The notes: a model not told the origin generated them from the sequence alone. DNA of 44,939 nt from Bacilli bacterium (GCA_017405445.1 JAFRAK010000022.1:1-44939), one strand, 5' to 3'. Shown: positions 16,458 to 24,329, counted from the first letter of the stretch. Program-made: numbers and translations.

Positions 16458-17508
16458 AGAATAATCTTAATATATCATTAAACGTAATCAAAACCATTAA
16501 TCCCATTAATAAGATTAAAAATACCATATGAATCTTATTTTCTAAATCTGGATTAACTGGAGACCCTTTTATTAATTCTATTAAAATAAATAATATATGT
16601 CCTCCATCAAATGCAGGAATTGGTAATAAATTAATAAATCCTACATTAATACTTAAAAATGCCATTAAATATAAAATATTTTGTAAGCCTCCAGAACGAG
16701 ACTCTCCTACAACAGAATATATACCTACTGGTCCAGATAATTGATTTAATTTAATTCCTCCAGTAAATAAATTTCCTACTGTAAAAAACATCTGTTTAAA
16801 AATAGATACTGTTTTACGATAAGTAAAAACAAATGCATTGAAAAATCCTTTTGTTTCTTTTCTAGATAAAGTAATTCCATAACGATAAGTTACTTTATCA
16901 TCATTTTCTTCCTTTTTAGGAATAACTTTAATTGTATCATAAGTTCCTTCAATTCTCTCTATTTCAAAAGTTGAACCTTTCTTAGGATCTGCTACAGCTA
17001 AATACAAAGAAATATCATCTGTTGTCTTAACTTTATTCTTATTAATAGAAACAACAGTATCTCCATCACGAAGTCCAGCCTCATAAGCAGCACTACCAAC
17101 TTCTACTTGTTCAATAACAGGTTCCATAGTAGTTCCACCCCATATAAAAGCTAAAAATAATAAAATAACAACTGCTAGAATAAAATTATTCATTGGTCCA
17201 AAAACCATAATCAAGAATCTTTGCCATGCTTTCTTATTTTGAAGTCTTCTATCCTCTGGAATCTTTTGTAAATCATCATCATCTAAATTTTCTCCAGCTA
17301 ATTGACAATATCCTCCAATAGGAATAGCTCTAATACTATATTCTGTTTCTCCTTTTTTCTTTCCCCATAATTTAGGTCCCATACCAATCGCATATTCATA
17401 AACATAAACACCAAATATTTTTGCAAATAAGAAATGTCCAAATTCATGAATTGCTACAATAACAGTAAGGATAATAATAAATAATAATAAATTAATTAAT
17501 ATTGACAT
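16456..17508 (-). CDS. rseP: Site-2 intramembrane metalloprotease RseP/RasP
   Basis: Cleaves membrane-embedded substrates such as anti-sigma factors and signal-peptide remnants. The 350-residue protein has the zinc motif H21-E22-F-G-H25 in its first membrane helix, one PDZ domain (about 120-195), and the second catalytic motif NLLPIPAFDGGH near residue 295, with four expected membrane segments. The start follows AGGAGG, which overlaps the cdsA stop. In B. subtilis dxr lies between cdsA and rasP; it is missing here. Confidence 0.94.
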   Translation of the reverse strand: MSILINLLLFIIILTVIVAIHEFGHFLFAKIFGVYVYEYAIGMGPKLWGKKKGETEYSIRAIPIGGYCQLAGENLDDDDLQKIPEDRRLQNKKAWQRFLIMVFGPMNNFILAVVILLFLAFIWGGTTMEPVIEQVEVGSAAYEAGLRDGDTVVSINKNKVKTTDDISLYLAVADPKKGSTFEIERIEGTYDTIKVIPKKEENDDKVTYRYGITLSRKETKGFFNAFVFTYRKTVSIFKQMFFTVGNLFTGGIKLNQLSGPVGIYSVVGESRSGGLQNILYLMAFLSINVGFINLLPIPAFDGGHILFILIELIKGSPVNPDLENKIHMVFLILLMGLMVLITFNDILRLF

Positions 17509-17516
17509 AATACCTC

Positions 17517-18317
17517 CTATAATATTCCTTTAAATACAATAAATGCAAATGTTACAAATATTAAACTATCAAAACGATCTAATATACCACCATGTCCTGG
17601 AATAATATTAGAAAAATCTTTTACATCATAATATCTCTTGATAAAAGAAAATACTAAATCTCCTAATTGTCCAATTAAACATAAAAATGCAGTAATAAAG
17701 ATTAAAAATACTAAAGATACTCTTGGATTAATCACAGTAAAATAAAATGCTGTAGCCACAAAAGTGCCCATAAGTACTCCCCCTAATAAACCTTCTATAG
17801 TTTTCTTAGGACTTATTTTAGGACATAATTTATGTTTTCCAATCAAACTACCAGTTATCAATGCAAATGTATCTGTAATGGTAGTAATTAATAATAAATA
17901 GATTAAATAATAAATATCAAAATTACGAGTAATCATAATTAAATTAAAACTTAACCCTAAGAAGAGAATAGCTCCAATTAAGAATAAAGCATCATTTAAA
18001 TCATATTTATCATAATCATTAATAAATACCATTGGACTTAAAAATAAGAACAAAATAAGTGCCATTACTCGATAATCAAATGCTGTTTGAAACTCAATAG
18101 AATCAAAATTATACATTGCAAAACATGCTACTAAAATATATGCAATTACTTTTACAAATAATGGAAAACTTTTTTTCTTTTCTCTTACATGTATTAATTC
18201 ATATAATCCAAGTAAAGAAAGAATAGCCATAAACAAGGCAAAAGGAAGTTCCCCTATAATCAATAAAGGAACAAATACTAAGATCATTACTATCGCACTA
18301 ATAATTCTTGTTTTCAT
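17517..18317 (-). CDS. cdsA: Phosphatidate cytidylyltransferase
   Basis: Makes CDP-diacylglycerol from phosphatidic acid and CTP at the membrane, feeding phospholipid synthesis. The 266 residues are largely hydrophobic with about eight membrane segments and end in the family signature (GQLGDLVFSFIKR, DFSNIIPGHGGILDRFDS), plus SPKKTIEGLLGG. It overlaps uppS by 4 bases and is followed by rseP. Confidence 0.94.
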   Translation of the reverse strand: MKTRIISAIVMILVFVPLLIIGELPFALFMAILSLLGLYELIHVREKKKSFPLFVKVIAYILVACFAMYNFDSIEFQTAFDYRVMALILFLFLSPMVFINDYDKYDLNDALFLIGAILFLGLSFNLIMITRNFDIYYLIYLLLITTITDTFALITGSLIGKHKLCPKISPKKTIEGLLGGVLMGTFVATAFYFTVINPRVSLVFLIFITAFLCLIGQLGDLVFSFIKRYYDVKDFSNIIPGHGGILDRFDSLIFVTFAFIVFKGIL

Positions 18318-19027
18318 GACTTAACCCCTCCAAATCTTCTATTTCTATGATTAAATTCTTCCATTGCTTTATCAAATTCCTCTACTGTAAAGTCAGGAAA
18401 ATATACTTTAGGAAAATAAAATTCAGCGTAACTAGCTTGATACATCATAAAATTACTTAATCGTAATTCTCCACTAGTACGAATTACAAAATCAAGTGGA
18501 GGTAAATCTTGATATAAATTCTTTTGAATTAATTCTTCATTTATCTCATCAATTGATAATTCTCCTCTTTGTACCTTTTCACAAATCTTTTTCGTAGTAT
18601 CAACAAGTTCTGCATGAGAACCATAATTAATACAAATATTTAAAACTAAATTGTTATTATCTTTTGTTTCTTCTACAATTTGATCCATTGCATCAAGTAC
18701 TTTCTCAGGCAATGGTTCTCTTCTTCCAGAAAATACAACTCTAACATTTCTCTCTTTTAAGAAAGAAAACTCTTTTCGAAAAGAATCCATAAATAAGTCC
18801 ATAAGAAAATCAACTTCACTCTTTTCACGTTTAAAATTTTCTGTAGAAAAAGCATACAAAGAAGCATATTTAATCCCAATATCTGCCATATGAAGACATA
18901 ACTCTTTTAAGGTCTTAATCGCACTCTTATGTCCCATTGTACGAATCATACCTCTTTCTTTAGCCCATCTTCCATTTCCATCCATTATAATTCCAACATG
19001 ATTTGGTAGAATAAAATCTTTATCCAT
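18314..19027 (-). CDS. uppS: Undecaprenyl diphosphate synthase
   Basis: A cis-prenyltransferase that makes the C55 carrier lipid for cell-wall synthesis. The 237 residues contain the D16 motif (IIMDGNGRWA), SLYAFSTENFKR, and the C-terminal RTSGELRLSNFMMYQ...EFYF signature. ATG 19027 follows GAGGTAATTTATT. First gene of the uppS-cdsA-rseP operon. Confidence 0.95.
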   Translation of the reverse strand: MDKDFILPNHVGIIMDGNGRWAKERGMIRTMGHKSAIKTLKELCLHMADIGIKYASLYAFSTENFKREKSEVDFLMDLFMDSFRKEFSFLKERNVRVVFSGRREPLPEKVLDAMDQIVEETKDNNNLVLNICINYGSHAELVDTTKKICEKVQRGELSIDEINEELIQKNLYQDLPPLDFVIRTSGELRLSNFMMYQASYAEFYFPKVYFPDFTVEEFDKAMEEFNHRNRRFGGVKS

Positions 19028-19046
19028 AATAAATTACCTCATTAAA

Positions 19047-19052
19047 ATTATA
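19047..19052 (-). promoter_or_regulatory. -10 box of the uppS operon promoter
   Basis: TATAAT on the minus strand (19052-19047), about 20 bases before the ATG. With a 17-base spacer the -35 position is TTTTCT inside the previous terminator T-tract. Confidence 0.6.
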
Positions 19053-19060
19053 TAACAAAA

Positions 19061-19097
19061 GAAAAAAAAAGAAAATCTTTATTAAAAGATTTTCTTT
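19061..19097 (-). terminator. Intrinsic terminator of rpsP-khpA
   Basis: A perfect 13-bp stem AAAGAAAATCTTT/AAAGATTTTCTTT with loop of four (19097-19085 and 19080-19068), followed by a run of T on the minus strand. Confidence 0.85.
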
Positions 19098-19122
19098 ATT
19101 TGACAAATAATAGCACTGATTA

Positions 19123-19371
19123 TTAAAACTTATCAATGTCAATTTTAACGTATTTATTATCTTGAAGTGCGCTACTAGCTTGTACTAAAGTACGAATTGC
19201 ATTTGCAGTCTTACCTTCTCTTCCAATAACACGTCCAATATCATCAGCATTAACCATTACTTGAATAAGAATTGTATTTTCCTCTTCTGTTGGAAATTCT
19301 TTAACACTTACTCCTTCTTTATCAATAACTAATGATTTTACAATTTCTTCTGTTAATCCTACTAAATCCAT
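19123..19371 (-). CDS. khpA: KH-domain RNA-binding protein KhpA
   Basis: An 82-residue single KH domain with the VIGREGKTANAIRTL loop (GxxG variant GREG). KhpA works with KhpB/Jag in RNA regulation of cell elongation and division in Firmicutes. It follows rpsP by 2 bases, the standard rpsP-ylqC order. The rimM and trmD genes that normally follow are absent here; a terminator and uppS come next. Confidence 0.92.
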   Translation of the reverse strand: MDLVGLTEEIVKSLVIDKEGVSVKEFPTEEENTILIQVMVNADDIGRVIGREGKTANAIRTLVQASSALQDNKYVKIDIDKF

Positions 19372-19373
19372 AA

Positions 19374-19649
19374 TTATTTATCCTTCTTTTTAGAATCAGC
19401 AAATTTTTTCATGATTCCTTGTTTACTAAATAAATTTCTAACAGTATCAGTAGGAATAGCTCCTTCTCCTAACCATTTTAAAGCAACTTCTTCATTGATT
19501 TTAACTTGATTTTCAGCATCAATTGGTGAATAAGTTCCAATTAACTCTAAATATTGTCCATTTCTAGGACGACGAGAATCAGTTGCAACTATTCTATAAG
19601 TAGGTCTTTTTTTAGCACCCATTCTAGTTAATCTTAATTTAACTGCCAT
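19374..19649 (-). CDS. rpsP: 30S ribosomal protein S16
   Basis: The 91-residue protein begins [20 protein letters not shown], the invariant S16 start, and ends in a lysine-rich tail. ATG 19649 is preceded by GGAGGG at 6 bases; an upstream in-frame ATG at 19709 lies before the promoter -10 and cannot be used. First gene of the rpsP-khpA unit. Confidence 0.97.
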   Translation of the reverse strand: MAVKLRLTRMGAKKRPTYRIVATDSRRPRNGQYLELIGTYSPIDAENQVKINEEVALKWLGEGAIPTDTVRNLFSKQGIMKKFADSKKKDK

Positions 19650-19680
19650 GTTTTTCCCTCCATTTCCAAATAACAAGATT

Positions 19681-19709
19681 ATTATACAGGAGTATAAAAA
19701 GAATGTCAA
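19681..19709 (-). promoter_or_regulatory. Consensus sigma-A promoter of rpsP-khpA
   Basis: TTGACA (19709-19704), 17 bases, TATAAT (19686-19681): a perfect consensus. The -35 is inside the 3' arm of the preceding terminator hairpin and the T-tract forms part of the spacer. Confidence 0.85.
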
Positions 19710-19728
19710 CTATTTTTTGTTGACATTC
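19694..19728 (-). terminator. Intrinsic terminator of the methyltransferase-like gene
   Basis: Stem GAATGTCAAC/GTTGACATTC (19728-19719 with 19710-19701), then TTTTTAT on the minus strand. The upstream TAG stop (19712-19710) is in the loop and 3' arm. Confidence 0.85.
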
Positions 19729-20498
19729 CTTTTCTTATATATTTTACCAATTCTATCTCCATCATTATCAAGTATACTAGAAGAGACTAAAAAATTATCA
19801 AAACATTTTACTTCCATAGAACTACTTCGTGGTTCTATTACATAAGATAACAAAACTTCTCCATCATCTTCTAACATTTGATATAAGTTATGAGATAATC
19901 CATTCATTGCTTTCTCATTAAGAACATAATATTCAGCAATATTAGAAATAAAAATAAAATCATATTTATCATCAATAACATCTTTAGAAATATCCATATG
20001 ATAAAAACGAAATTCTTGATTTAAAAGATATTCTTTCAATCTTCTTAAATTTTTTATTTCATTCTTCTTAGGATCTTGTCCTAAATAGATTAATTCGTTA
20101 GTAAGATAAGAATAAAATGTTTGAATATATCTTTCCCAATAATTAAGTGCTTCTTCTTCATTTTTATCTTTTGGTTTTACTTCTTTAATAATAGAATAAA
20201 TTGTTTCATTAGAAAACACATTAGGATAATACAAATCATGATAAATAATACCCCACTTTCTTAAATAAAAATAGTATTTGGTTAAATGATTAATATCAAA
20301 AGTATCAATAATTCTAGGATCACGTTCACTTAAATGAAAATATTGATCACCAGAAGCAAGAACAGATAATACTTTTTTATTTGTAATATCAACATGATCT
20401 AGTAACTGATACAAATCTTCATTAGAACTATAATACAACTTATCATGTATTTGATAATTTCCTAAAAATATTTGCTTTGTATGTTCAATAGAATCCAT
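19710..20498 (-). CDS. Probable SAM-dependent methyltransferase (DUF3419-like)
   Basis: The 262-residue soluble protein has a Rossmann-type motif I (KVLSVLASGDQYFHL, about 39-53) followed by an acidic motif II (IIDTFDINHLTKYYF) and a later DFIFISNIAEY / LEDDGEVLLSY pair typical of class I methyltransferases. This resembles the DUF3419 layout; substrate unknown. ATG 20498 follows GGGGTGGTAGT. It is a single-gene unit between cotE and rpsP with its own promoter and terminator. Confidence 0.7.
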   Translation of the reverse strand: MDSIEHTKQIFLGNYQIHDKLYYSSNEDLYQLLDHVDITNKKVLSVLASGDQYFHLSERDPRIIDTFDINHLTKYYFYLRKWGIIYHDLYYPNVFSNETIYSIIKEVKPKDKNEEEALNYWERYIQTFYSYLTNELIYLGQDPKKNEIKNLRRLKEYLLNQEFRFYHMDISKDVIDDKYDFIFISNIAEYYVLNEKAMNGLSHNLYQMLEDDGEVLLSYVIEPRSSSMEVKCFDNFLVSSSILDNDGDRIGKIYKKRNVNKK

Positions 20499-20522
20499 AC
20501 TACCACCCCAATTTAAGTGCCT

Positions 20523-20551
20523 ATTTTACTAAAAAAAAGAAGATTTGTCAA
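20523..20551 (-). promoter_or_regulatory. Sigma-A promoter of the methyltransferase-like gene
   Basis: TTGACA (20551-20546), 17 bases, TAAAAT (20528-20523). The -35 lies in the loop of the cotE terminator and the T-tract is the spacer. Confidence 0.8.
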
Positions 20552-20569
20552 TTTAGATCAATTCTTCTT
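20531..20569 (-). terminator. Terminator of cotE
   Basis: Stem AAGAAGA/TCTTCTT (20569-20563 with 20543-20537), a long 19-base loop holding the cotE stop codon, and eight T. The large loop makes it weaker than the others. Confidence 0.6.
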
Positions 20570-21080
20570 TTATAAAATCTTCCTCTATATTAGTAGAAAT
20601 CTCTTTTTCATCAACATTTTCTTCTAATATTTCATCCCAAGGATCTTCTTCTCCATTTACTTCAATTTTTACTTTAACATCTCCAACTAACTCAATCCCA
20701 AGTTCCTTTTCAATTACATAAGTTATAGTATTCCCATCCAAGTCTGCTTTAACACAACTAGGTTGTTTTAAACTCCTTATGATAACCTCTTCACCATCAT
20801 GACTTTCTCTATCTCTCATATGAATCACTTCATGATATTGATTTGTCTCTTTTACTACATTAGTTTTTGTATCATTATCATAAGAATACCAAATATTAAC
20901 ATCATAACTACCATCAATTAAAATATCTTGATTCCTCTTAGTACCATTAAAATTATGATTAATAACCCAACATCCCAGAATAGTAGATGGATTTTCTACA
21001 GAAACACTTTTTGTTGTCGTAAATAATCTTTTTGCTTTTGACAACACTGCTTTTGTAACAATTTCTTTATAATTTGTCAT
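20553..21080 (-). CDS. cotE: Outer spore coat protein CotE
   Basis: CotE is the morphogenetic protein that organises the outer spore coat in Bacillus. The 175-residue product matches the family along its length: YKEIVTKAV, STILGCWVINH, DGSYDVNIWYSY, TKTNVVKET and QPSCVKA, ending in an acidic tail (EEDPWDEILEEN...). ATG 21080 follows GGAGGT; codons upstream are within the ribosome site. Its neighbours miaB and ymcA match the B. subtilis order. A CATAAAAT element upstream could be sigma-E-like. This is the best single marker that the organism, or its recent ancestor, sporulates. Confidence 0.92.
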   Translation of the reverse strand: MTNYKEIVTKAVLSKAKRLFTTTKSVSVENPSTILGCWVINHNFNGTKRNQDILIDGSYDVNIWYSYDNDTKTNVVKETNQYHEVIHMRDRESHDGEEVIIRSLKQPSCVKADLDGNTITYVIEKELGIELVGDVKVKIEVNGEEDPWDEILEENVDEKEISTNIEEDFIKEELI

Positions 21081-21095
21081 AATTACCTCCACTCT

Positions 21096-21124
21096 ATTTT
21101 ATGCAAATAAAGAAAAAAATAAAC
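21096..21124 (-). promoter_or_regulatory. Possible sigma-E-like promoter of cotE
   Basis: GTTTATT (21124-21118), 14 bases, CATAAAAT (21103-21096), against the Bacillus sigma-E consensus KMATATT/CATACAHT (5 of 7 and 7 of 8). TAAAAT alone could also be a sigma-A -10. The implied leader is only about 10 bases. Confidence 0.35.
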
Positions 21125-21143
21125 AACAAACTAAAAACTATGA

Positions 21144-21149
21144 TATAAT
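21144..21149 (+). promoter_or_regulatory. Extended -10 promoter of the PLC-like gene
   Basis: TGA-TATAAT, 24 bases before ATG 21173, divergent from cotE. Confidence 0.65.
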
Positions 21150-21172
21150 CAACATAGTAAGGAGTGTGTGTT

Positions 21173-21799
21173 ATGGCTTCAGCAATAATCCATCTCGCAA
21201 TAGCAAAAGAAATTGCGAAAGATTTAAACTTAAAAGATGATTATGATTACTATTTAGGTGCAATAGCTCCTGACATTGCCAAACAAATAGGAGTATCGAG
21301 AAAAGATTCTCATTTTATTATTAATACGTATTTTGATGCACCAAATATGAAAATATTTACAGAAAAATATCCAGATTTCTGGAAAAACTCATTTGACTTA
21401 GGATACTATATTCACTTATATACAGATAAATTATGGAATGAAGATTTCCTTCAAAATTATATATATGATACATCTGTTAAATTATTAGATGGAACAATAC
21501 TAAATACATCAGATGAGGAAATACTACAAATGGTTTATTCAGATTATACAAATTTAAATACTCAATTAATCGATGAATACCACTTAGATTTATCTCTATT
21601 CTATGAAGATTTTAGACTACCAGATACAACTATTACAGAAATACCAATTGATAAATTAGATATCTTAATTAACAAAATGAGTATTTTAATAGAAAACTCT
21701 AAACAAGAGAAAACTTATCTATTAGATATCTTTACAATCAAACAATTCATCGCAAATGCGAAAGAAGAAATAGAAAAAGAACTAAGAAAATTCTCTTAG
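21173..21799 (+). CDS. Zinc-dependent phospholipase C-like hydrolase
   Basis: The 208-residue protein starts MASAIIHLAIAKEI and has the PF00882-like pattern: an early His (H7), GAIAPDI, a DSHF motif near residue 46, and GYYIHLYTD, all likely metal ligands. No signal peptide, so it is probably cytoplasmic; the substrate is unknown despite the family name. ATG 21173 is chosen because AAGGAG lies 8 bases upstream; GTG 21164 is too close. It is convergent with ymcA: the two stop codons overlap inside a shared terminator. Confidence 0.75.
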   Translation: MASAIIHLAIAKEIAKDLNLKDDYDYYLGAIAPDIAKQIGVSRKDSHFIINTYFDAPNMKIFTEKYPDFWKNSFDLGYYIHLYTDKLWNEDFLQNYIYDTSVKLLDGTILNTSDEEILQMVYSDYTNLNTQLIDEYHLDLSLFYEDFRLPDTTITEIPIDKLDILINKMSILIENSKQEKTYLLDIFTIKQFIANAKEEIEKELRKFS

Positions 21800-21807
21800 T
21801 TCTTTTT
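21774..21807. terminator. Bidirectional terminator holding both convergent stop codons
   Basis: Stem GAACTAAGA/TCTTAGTTC (21779-21787 and 21794-21802) has five T on each side when read in either direction. The plus stop TAG (21797-21799) and the minus stop TAA (21798-21796) overlap inside one arm. Confidence 0.85.
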
Positions 21808-22128
21808 ATTTAATAATTCTTGAAAATACTGATTTAAATATTCCTTTACAGTATCAATCATTTCATTTACTCTTTCTAAATGACTAGAATAAATATGATA
21901 AACAGGAATATTATTTAATTTTTCTTCTAATTGATTTAATTCCTCTTTCAAAGTAGAATCATAATCAGATCGAATATACTTCTTTTGAAGTATTTTTATT
22001 TGATTAACTAACTCTTTTATTTCTTCATTATCATTCATTTGTTCTTTTAAAGAAATACATGTTTGATATTCATTAGAATTTTGAATATAAGAAATAACCT
22101 CTTCTAAAGACTTATTGAACTCTTCCAT
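21796..22128 (-). CDS. ymcA: YlbF/YmcA-family regulator
   Basis: The 110-residue all-helical protein belongs to the Com_YlbF family. In B. subtilis YmcA, YlbF and YaaT form a complex that speeds Spo0A phosphorelay and guides RNase Y mRNA processing, affecting sporulation, competence and biofilms. Helical repeats fit the family (NEYQTCISLKEQM, LVNQIKILQKKYI). It overlaps miaB by 17 bases with GGAG inside the miaB end, matching the Bacillus miaB-ymcA-cotE order. Assignment to YmcA rather than YlbF rests on context. It is shorter than B. subtilis YmcA (143). Confidence 0.78.
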   Translation of the reverse strand: MEEFNKSLEEVISYIQNSNEYQTCISLKEQMNDNEEIKELVNQIKILQKKYIRSDYDSTLKEELNQLEEKLNNIPVYHIYSSHLERVNEMIDTVKEYLNQYFQELLNKKN

Positions 22129-23524
22129 CTAAACTCCATGTTTTCGCATCTGTTATTTCCACATCTACAATATCTCCGCAATAGATTGTCTTATCCGATG
22201 TGAAATTAATAAGTTTATTTGTTTCACTATATCCAAAATACATATCTTTTTTCTCATTAGTTCCTTCTACTAATACTTTTACAGTAGTTCCAACTAGTTT
22301 TTTATTATTTTCTAAAAAATAAGTATTAACTACCTCATTTAATCTCTGTAATCTTTCTTCTTTTTCTTCTTGTGTTGTATTATCTTTTAATTTACAAGCA
22401 GGAGTTCCTTCTCTTTGAGAAAATACAAATGTAAAAGCATTATCATATTTACATTCTTGAACCAAAGACATCGTCTCTTGAAAATCTTCTTCATTCTCTC
22501 CTGGAAAACCTACAATAATATCAGTTGAAATTGCAACTCCAGGAATAGTATCTTTAATTTTATGGAATAATTCTAAATAGCTTTCTTTGGTATATCTTCT
22601 TCCCATAAGTTTAAGAATTCTATTAGATCCACTTTGTACAGGTAAATGAACACTAGGCATTATATTTGGATATTTTCCAATTACTTCAATCATTTTATCT
22701 GTAAAATCCCAAGGATGAGAAGTCATAAAACGAATTCTTGGAATATTCATTAAAGCAATTTCTTCAAGTAAATCACCCATATTATAATTATCATATAAAT
22801 CTTTACCATATGCATTTACGTTTTGTCCAAGTAAAGTAACTTCTTTATAACCATCACGAACTAATTCTTTTATTTCTTCTAAAATATCTTCTTTTTTTCT
22901 ACTTCTTTCTCTTCCTCTTGTATAAGGAACAATACAATAAGTACAGAACTTATCACATCCATAGATAATATTAACATAAGCTTTAAAATCATTTGATCGA
23001 ATAACAGGTAGTCCCTCTACTAAATCTCCCTCTCGTGAAAAGACTTCTATTTGTTGTTTAGAAGATTTAACTGCTTCATCTAATATTTCCGGTAATTGAT
23101 ATAGATTATGAGTACCAAATACAAAATTAACAAACTTGTAATCTTTTAATATTTCTTCTACAACACTTGCTTCTTGAGCCATACACCCACATAAACCAAT
23201 TAGTAAATCTTTCTTTTCACTTTTTAGATGTTTTAATCTTCCAAGCATACCAAAAGCTTTATTATGAGCATTTTCACGAATACTACATGTATTTAATAAT
23301 ACTAAATCAGCATCATTATAATCATCTACTCTAGAAAAACCAAGAGCTTCTAGTAACGCACTGATATTTTCACTATCATGTTCATTCATTTGACAGCCAT
23401 ATGTCTTAAGAAAATAAGTTTTACCAACATACTTCTTTTCAATATTTTTATCAAGTTTAAATGTTAAACGATTATATTTACGTTTATCACGAGTTCTAGC
23501 TTCATTATAATCAGGTAAGTTCAT
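22112..23524 (-). CDS. miaB: tRNA-2-methylthio-N6-dimethylallyladenosine synthase MiaB
   Basis: A radical-SAM methylthiotransferase that modifies A37 of tRNAs reading U-initial codons. The 470 residues contain three cysteines for the auxiliary cluster (YGCQMNEHDSE, NTCSIRENA, GCMAQE), the radical-SAM motif C-x3-C-x2-C (YGCDKFCTYC) and a C-terminal TRAM domain (TTVKVLVEG...). ATG 23524 (MNLPDYNEA) follows GGAG by 8 bases; GTG 23533 lies inside the ribosome site. Overlaps ymcA by 17 bases. Confidence 0.95.
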   Translation of the reverse strand: MNLPDYNEARTRDKRKYNRLTFKLDKNIEKKYVGKTYFLKTYGCQMNEHDSENISALLEALGFSRVDDYNDADLVLLNTCSIRENAHNKAFGMLGRLKHLKSEKKDLLIGLCGCMAQEASVVEEILKDYKFVNFVFGTHNLYQLPEILDEAVKSSKQQIEVFSREGDLVEGLPVIRSNDFKAYVNIIYGCDKFCTYCIVPYTRGRERSRKKEDILEEIKELVRDGYKEVTLLGQNVNAYGKDLYDNYNMGDLLEEIALMNIPRIRFMTSHPWDFTDKMIEVIGKYPNIMPSVHLPVQSGSNRILKLMGRRYTKESYLELFHKIKDTIPGVAISTDIIVGFPGENEEDFQETMSLVQECKYDNAFTFVFSQREGTPACKLKDNTTQEEKEERLQRLNEVVNTYFLENNKKLVGTTVKVLVEGTNEKKDMYFGYSETNKLINFTSDKTIYCGDIVDVEITDAKTWSLDGRVQ

Positions 23525-23546
23525 CCCAACCACTCCATTCCTACAT

Positions 23547-23575
23547 ATTTTATCTTAAAAATAAAAATAAAACAA
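23547..23575 (-). promoter_or_regulatory. Sigma-A promoter of miaB-ymcA
   Basis: TTGTTT (23575-23570), 17 bases, TAAAAT (23552-23547). The -35 is in the 3' arm of the ankyrin-gene terminator; the T-tract is the spacer. Confidence 0.65.
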
Positions 23576-23592
23576 GATTTACTTGTTTTATT
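23552..23592 (-). terminator. Terminator of the ankyrin gene
   Basis: An 11-bp stem AATAAAACAAG/CTTGTTTTATT (23592-23582 with 23576-23566) then TTTATTTTT. The stop codon starts in the 5' arm. Confidence 0.8.
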
Positions 23593-24265
23593 AATAATTA
23601 TTTAGTAATGTTTCTAATACTTTAGAATCATTATTTAAAATATCATTCTTAATAGAATCCATATTCTCACTAATATCTTCTACTAAAGTAGTCATTTCGG
23701 GATCTAATTCTTTCTTTTCAAAACTCTCTACAATTATTTCTAAAGTATCAATCTTTGTATATTTTCCATATTCACGACTCTTTAAAAAGTAATTACATAA
23801 ACTTTTAAAAGAAGAAACATCAATCGAATTAAATCTTTTATCTTCTAATATTTTTAAAGCAGTACATAAAGACCGATTACTCATTGCTCTATCAAATATA
23901 GTTTCTCCCTTTTTATTTCTAATATTAGGTAAATAATTCTTCTTTTTATTTAATTGTTCTATCACTTTAACAGCACATAAAGAATTATCACTCGCAAGTA
24001 CATGTCCAAATGTATTTCCATCTTCATTTTTATGATTTACATCCCAATTTCTCTTTTTCATAAGTTGATAAACTAAATCATATTGTTTTGCTTTAAGAAG
24101 TCTAGTTACAACATCATTTCCAACACTATCTACGAGATTAACATTTAATTCATTCTCTTCAACTAATTGTTCAATAACATCGAATCTTCCTAAATTAATC
24201 ATTTTAAAGACCTGATTAGGATCTTCCTTACATACGTCAACCAAATTAAGTTCTTCATTAATCAT
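23591..24265 (-). CDS. Ankyrin-repeat protein
   Basis: The 224-residue soluble protein has about four degenerate ankyrin units: GRFDVIEQLVEENELNVN, VGNDVVTRLLKAKQYDLV, DGNTFGHVLASDNSLCA and KGETIFDRAMSNRSLC. These mediate protein-protein contact; no enzymatic domain is visible. ATG 24265 follows GAGGTG at 6 bases; GTG 24274 is inside that site. Single gene with a strong promoter of its own. Partner unknown. Confidence 0.75.
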   Translation of the reverse strand: MINEELNLVDVCKEDPNQVFKMINLGRFDVIEQLVEENELNVNLVDSVGNDVVTRLLKAKQYDLVYQLMKKRNWDVNHKNEDGNTFGHVLASDNSLCAVKVIEQLNKKKNYLPNIRNKKGETIFDRAMSNRSLCTALKILEDKRFNSIDVSSFKSLCNYFLKSREYGKYTKIDTLEIIVESFEKKELDPEMTTLVEDISENMDSIKNDILNNDSKVLETLLNNY

Positions 24266-24300
24266 AATAAACACCTCTTCTTTTCGCTTGACAATTCACT

Positions 24301-24329
24301 ATTCTAACAAAAGACAAAAATGAAGTCAA
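24301..24329 (-). promoter_or_regulatory. Sigma-A promoter of the ankyrin gene
   Basis: TTGACT (24329-24324), 17 bases, TAGAAT (24306-24301). Confidence 0.75.
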
